This document shows, piece by piece, positions 33,444-35,774 of a stretch of DNA of 35,774 bases (position 1 is the first letter of the stretch; each line of letters begins with the position of its first letter). The notes under the pieces were generated by a model. The model searched no databases and was not told the DNA's origin. It saw nothing but the letters and a program-made list of their open reading frames with translations. This DNA comes from Akkermansiaceae bacterium (lineage in GTDB: Bacteria; Verrucomicrobiota; Verrucomicrobiia; Verrucomicrobiales; Akkermansiaceae). The stretch spans positions 1 to 35,774 of the forward strand of contig JAPKCM010000042.1 in NCBI GenBank assembly GCA_028822935.1, written 5' to 3'. A program made the position numbers and the translations under genes.

Positions 33444-34429
33444 GGGCGTTCAGCGAGTTCGATTTTCTTTTCAAAGACTTCTTCTTGAAAAGACCACCTT
33501 AACAATACGAATCCTTCAACTCCTTTTGTATCAAGAGCTTCGTAAAAACTGTTCTTATCGGCCAGAGCCTTGCCGTCGATCTCCAAAAGAATCGCGCCCA
33601 CCTTAATCCCAGCCCTCTCTGCCACGCTCTTGGAAAAGAGTTCCTTCACTTCGATTTCCCCTTTTTCATTTTCTTCCACCATCACCCCAAGAAACCCGGA
33701 TCCAGGCTCAGGCTTTTTAGCAAAACCACCCTCGCCGAGAAACTCACCCTTCGACATTTCCTCCCAGCCCCGCTGAAACTCGCGAATGGGCACGTGCATG
33801 CTTTCTTCCTTGGAAGCTCCCACTCGGCTGTGAATCGCGATCAGCTTTCCCTCAATATCAAAAAGAGGCCCTCCGGAGTCTCCCCCGATCAGCATGCAGT
33901 CAGACTGCACCGTTGAGTCAGCCTGCCTCACCATCCGGCCGATGCGCACATTAATCCCCCTCTCCTTGTCGAATCCCCCGGAGTGACCGAGAGCAAAGAC
34001 CCAGTCGCCCAACTTAAATGAATCATCCATATCGACCTCCACAAAAGGGAAGGGTCCGGGATCAGTAATCTGCAACATCGCCGCATCAGTCTCCGAGTTA
34101 AGGCCCAGCGACCGGCCCTTCAGCTTTCGGCCATCTTCCAACACCACTGTAATTTCCTTATCAACTCCGCCGCTCACATGAGCTGCCGTAAGCACTAATC
34201 CATCTTCGGAAATGATGACTCCGCTTCCCGAGCCTTCGCCAATTTCCAAACAAACCGTGGCAGCCCGAGTCTTCGGAAGGCTTACTTGTAAGACTTCCTG
34301 GATTTTTTTCAAATCCTCGAGAGATTCGGGCGCTTCCTGGTTATTAAAATAGGGCCGGGCAAGAAGAGGAGAGAGTATGCTCAGAGCAAGGAGCAGGATG
34401 CAATGAGGACGGCAAATCATTTCAATCAA
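33440..34429 (-). CDS. HtrA/DegP-like serine protease with C-terminal PDZ
   Basis: This 329-residue exported protease has an intact catalytic triad: LTAAHVSGG (His84), SETDAAMLQI (Asp115) and GGDSGGPLF (Ser185). One PDZ domain follows (about 245-325, GFLGVMVEEN, AERAGIKVGAILLEIDGKAL). HtrA proteases degrade or refold damaged proteins in the periplasm. The N-terminus has a signal-like segment (ILLLALSILSPLLA) after a short polar start. It is the upstream partner of the inactive homologue, with a 4-bp overlap. The 200 bp before it, to the next gene's end, probably hold its promoter; nothing specific is visible there. Confidence 0.88.
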   Translation of the reverse strand: MIEMICRPHCILLLALSILSPLLARPYFNNQEAPESLEDLKKIQEVLQVSLPKTRAATVCLEIGEGSGSGVIISEDGLVLTAAHVSGGVDKEITVVLEDGRKLKGRSLGLNSETDAAMLQITDPGPFPFVEVDMDDSFKLGDWVFALGHSGGFDKERGINVRIGRMVRQADSTVQSDCMLIGGDSGGPLFDIEGKLIAIHSRVGASKEESMHVPIREFQRGWEEMSKGEFLGEGGFAKKPEPGSGFLGVMVEENEKGEIEVKELFSKSVAERAGIKVGAILLEIDGKALADKNSFYEALDTKGVEGFVLLRWSFQEEVFEKKIELAERP

Positions 34430-34630
34430 GGATAAGTGCTCAAGACCCTCGTGGCAATGGACAAAACCAATCGATATGATTTAGAGAATATCAGAAGCCC
34501 GATCGCCGTTCAACAGGAAAACCCCCTTACCTACATAAGATGAACAGCCAGCCTTTTCTCAAAAGATGATAGCCTAGTGAGGACAGGCAAGCGCTGCGAG
34601 CAAATGTTGCCCAGTTTAAATGTGCACACG

Positions 34631-35680
34631 CTACATCCGCTGAAGATAATCCGGAACCTCATCCCGCTGAACCGATGGCGGAAAAGTCGCGCTGGTATAG
34701 GCGATTACGGCCCCTACCCCTGCCGCATGGGGAGCCTCGAGAAGAAGATTCCCTTCCGACTCAGGGAAGACATAGATTCGTTTTCGATCCACTAACCATT
34801 TTCCAAAAAGCGCTGATGCTACGGTGACGATCAAGATTCCGATTCCGCCCCCAATCAGACGAACCCGTGGCGAATTGCTCAACGAGTTCCAGCTCATCGC
34901 TTCGTCTCCCACTTCCTCTGATGCCTCAACCCCCAGCGGATGCAAGACGGAAGCCTCCCGCACCTCAAGATGGCCCAACTCCTTCTCCAACCAATAGAGG
35001 CGAATCGAGAGCTGTATCGAAAAACTCTCGATCTGCGCCACCGCTTCAGATCGATCCAGCGCCTCTTCCACCGAGCGAATCAAGGCATTCTTCCGCATCT
35101 CTAACTCGATGGTTTCCGTAATCATGGGAGACATCACGATCTGAGTTCTCTCCGGAATCCCCAGGAAATAAAAGACGACCACGGAGTGCCCACTTTCTCC
35201 ATAATGCTCGCTCATCACTCGCTCGGCAGTTTCTCCCTCAGGGAGCTCCTGCTTGGCGTCGAAGAGATACAGATAGATATTAATCGACGAGTCCCGCGCG
35301 TGGTAGGCCAAGAACCCTTCCCGATCTCGCTTCTCCTGAGGCGTCAGGATGTTTTGAGGATCAATAAGATAGTTCCCGGGCGGCTGACGAAAATAGACTT
35401 GAAAATAGCTTTCATCGATCGTCGTCGGCCACTCGTCCTCAGGATGTGGCTCGCCCGGGATATTCATCAGCTCCTCCTCAAACTCAATCGGCTCTCGGTT
35501 CCCCGCAAACAAGCGCTCCAACGCGAGACTCCCCATAAGCGATGAACCCGGAACAAGCGCCCCTCCTTCAAGGTCCTCCATCTCCTCATCCGACCACTGC
35601 GGCATCACTAATTGCTCCTCTTCCGCATTCAGGGAGAGACAAACAAATAGCGTAAGAATGACAGCCTTAAGAAACTTCAT
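34631..35680 (-). CDS. exported single-pass membrane protein, TPM-like domain possible
   Basis: This 349-residue protein has a signal peptide (MKFLKAVILTLFVCLSLNA), an acidic region rich in Glu, and a central alpha/beta stretch (about 125-190, INIYLYLFDAKQELPEGE, HYGESGHSVVVFYFLGI, TQIVMSPMI) that resembles TPM/YgcG domains in layout; I cannot confirm the family. Helices follow, then one transmembrane segment (about 279-300, IGGGIGILIVTVASALFG) and a C-terminal tail. It is likely anchored in the inner membrane with a large outside part. Its ATG overlaps the stop of the upstream gene by 4 bp, and a GGAGGAG 9 bases before the ATG is one of the few good Shine-Dalgarno sequences here. Confidence 0.7.
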   Translation of the reverse strand: MKFLKAVILTLFVCLSLNAEEEQLVMPQWSDEEMEDLEGGALVPGSSLMGSLALERLFAGNREPIEFEEELMNIPGEPHPEDEWPTTIDESYFQVYFRQPPGNYLIDPQNILTPQEKRDREGFLAYHARDSSINIYLYLFDAKQELPEGETAERVMSEHYGESGHSVVVFYFLGIPERTQIVMSPMITETIELEMRKNALIRSVEEALDRSEAVAQIESFSIQLSIRLYWLEKELGHLEVREASVLHPLGVEASEEVGDEAMSWNSLSNSPRVRLIGGGIGILIVTVASALFGKWLVDRKRIYVFPESEGNLLLEAPHAAGVGAVIAYTSATFPPSVQRDEVPDYLQRM

Positions 35681-35774
35681 CGTTTCGATTTCTCCTCCTC
35701 CACTTCCGGTCCTTCGGTCGAATTTTGATTTTCCTCACTTTCCTCACTTTCCTCACTTTCCTCACTTTCCTCAC
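35677..35774 (-). CDS. partial CDS, acidic Glu-Glu-Ser repeat C-terminus, running off the right edge
   Basis: The frame ending at TGA (35679-35677) encodes tandem EES repeats, then ENQNSTEGPEVEEEKSKR. The body of the gene is outside the window. The ATGA overlap with the next gene argues for a real, co-translated gene. A different frame through the same repeat gives basic VRK repeats, but lacks that coupling. Confidence 0.65.
   Translation of the reverse strand, partial: EESEESEESEESEENQNSTEGPEVEEEKSKR
35731..35774. repeat. 9-bp tandem repeat (about 5 copies, continues beyond the edge)
   Basis: TTCCTCACT is repeated four full times plus eight bases with no mismatch. The unit length keeps the reading frame, so copy-number change would lengthen or shorten the EES tail of the encoded protein. 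Confidence 0.95.

Noticed and set aside
35731-35774. The tandem repeat as a CRISPR array
   Set aside because: The unit is 9 bp with no spacers, so it is a coding tandem repeat.

Overview
The window looks like chromosomal DNA from a marine or freshwater Verrucomicrobiota bacterium, probably near the Verrucomicrobiaceae/Akkermansiaceae. This is inferred from gene content, not a database match. The signs are large secreted proteins mixing LamG, lamin-tail (LTD), CotH and FG-GAP/UnbV modules, PEP-CTERM sorting tails, a recurring C-terminal SxDLxxW...FxRV module, and start codons mostly lacking Shine-Dalgarno sequences.

Layout. 1-12,800 is a secreted-protein island: an LTD gene remnant, a 1203-residue FG-GAP/UnbV protein, then three co-directional LamG genes (a LamG-LTD-CotH giant, a double-LamG protein and a LamG PEP-CTERM protein), ending in a strong terminator and the decayed tail of another PEP-CTERM gene. 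12,850-18,250 holds a trypsin-like lipoprotein, a small HMA-domain lipoprotein, class II fructose-bisphosphate aldolase, a VC0807-type membrane protein and thymidine phosphorylase. 18,424-23,054 holds a SASA-type esterase and another multi-LTD protein. 23,083-31,593 is mostly housekeeping: a TPR protein, recO, prfB with its programmed frameshift, a lactonase-fold protein, nadK, a MoeB/ThiF-rhodanese fusion, rplQ and rpoA. 31,828-35,774 holds a small AP2-like protein, a photolyase relic, an active/inactive HtrA pair and a membrane-protein operon running off the right edge.

The most important result is two probable selenoprotein genes that ordinary gene calling would break. The HMA lipoprotein (14581-14931) has an in-frame UGA in place of the first cysteine of its metal-binding motif. 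The MoeB-rhodanese fusion (28523-29635) has an in-frame UGA in place of the conserved E1-like cysteine (Cys187 in E. coli MoeB). Each UGA is followed, at a distance normal for bacterial SECIS elements, by a good hairpin with G in the first two loop positions. UGA is a normal stop elsewhere in the window and is also the frameshift codon of prfB, so it appears to have three roles here.

The second theme is gene decay. Relics include a photolyase reduced to three short pieces in two reading frames, a PEP-carboxylase-like piece facing a WD40-like piece, a PEP-CTERM tail, a 5'-truncated LTD gene and an orphan C-terminal domain. They lie between intact genes and suggest deletion-driven pruning. The LamG genes show mosaic sequence identity consistent with gene conversion. 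No tRNA, rRNA, CRISPR array, insertion sequence or phage gene was recognised.
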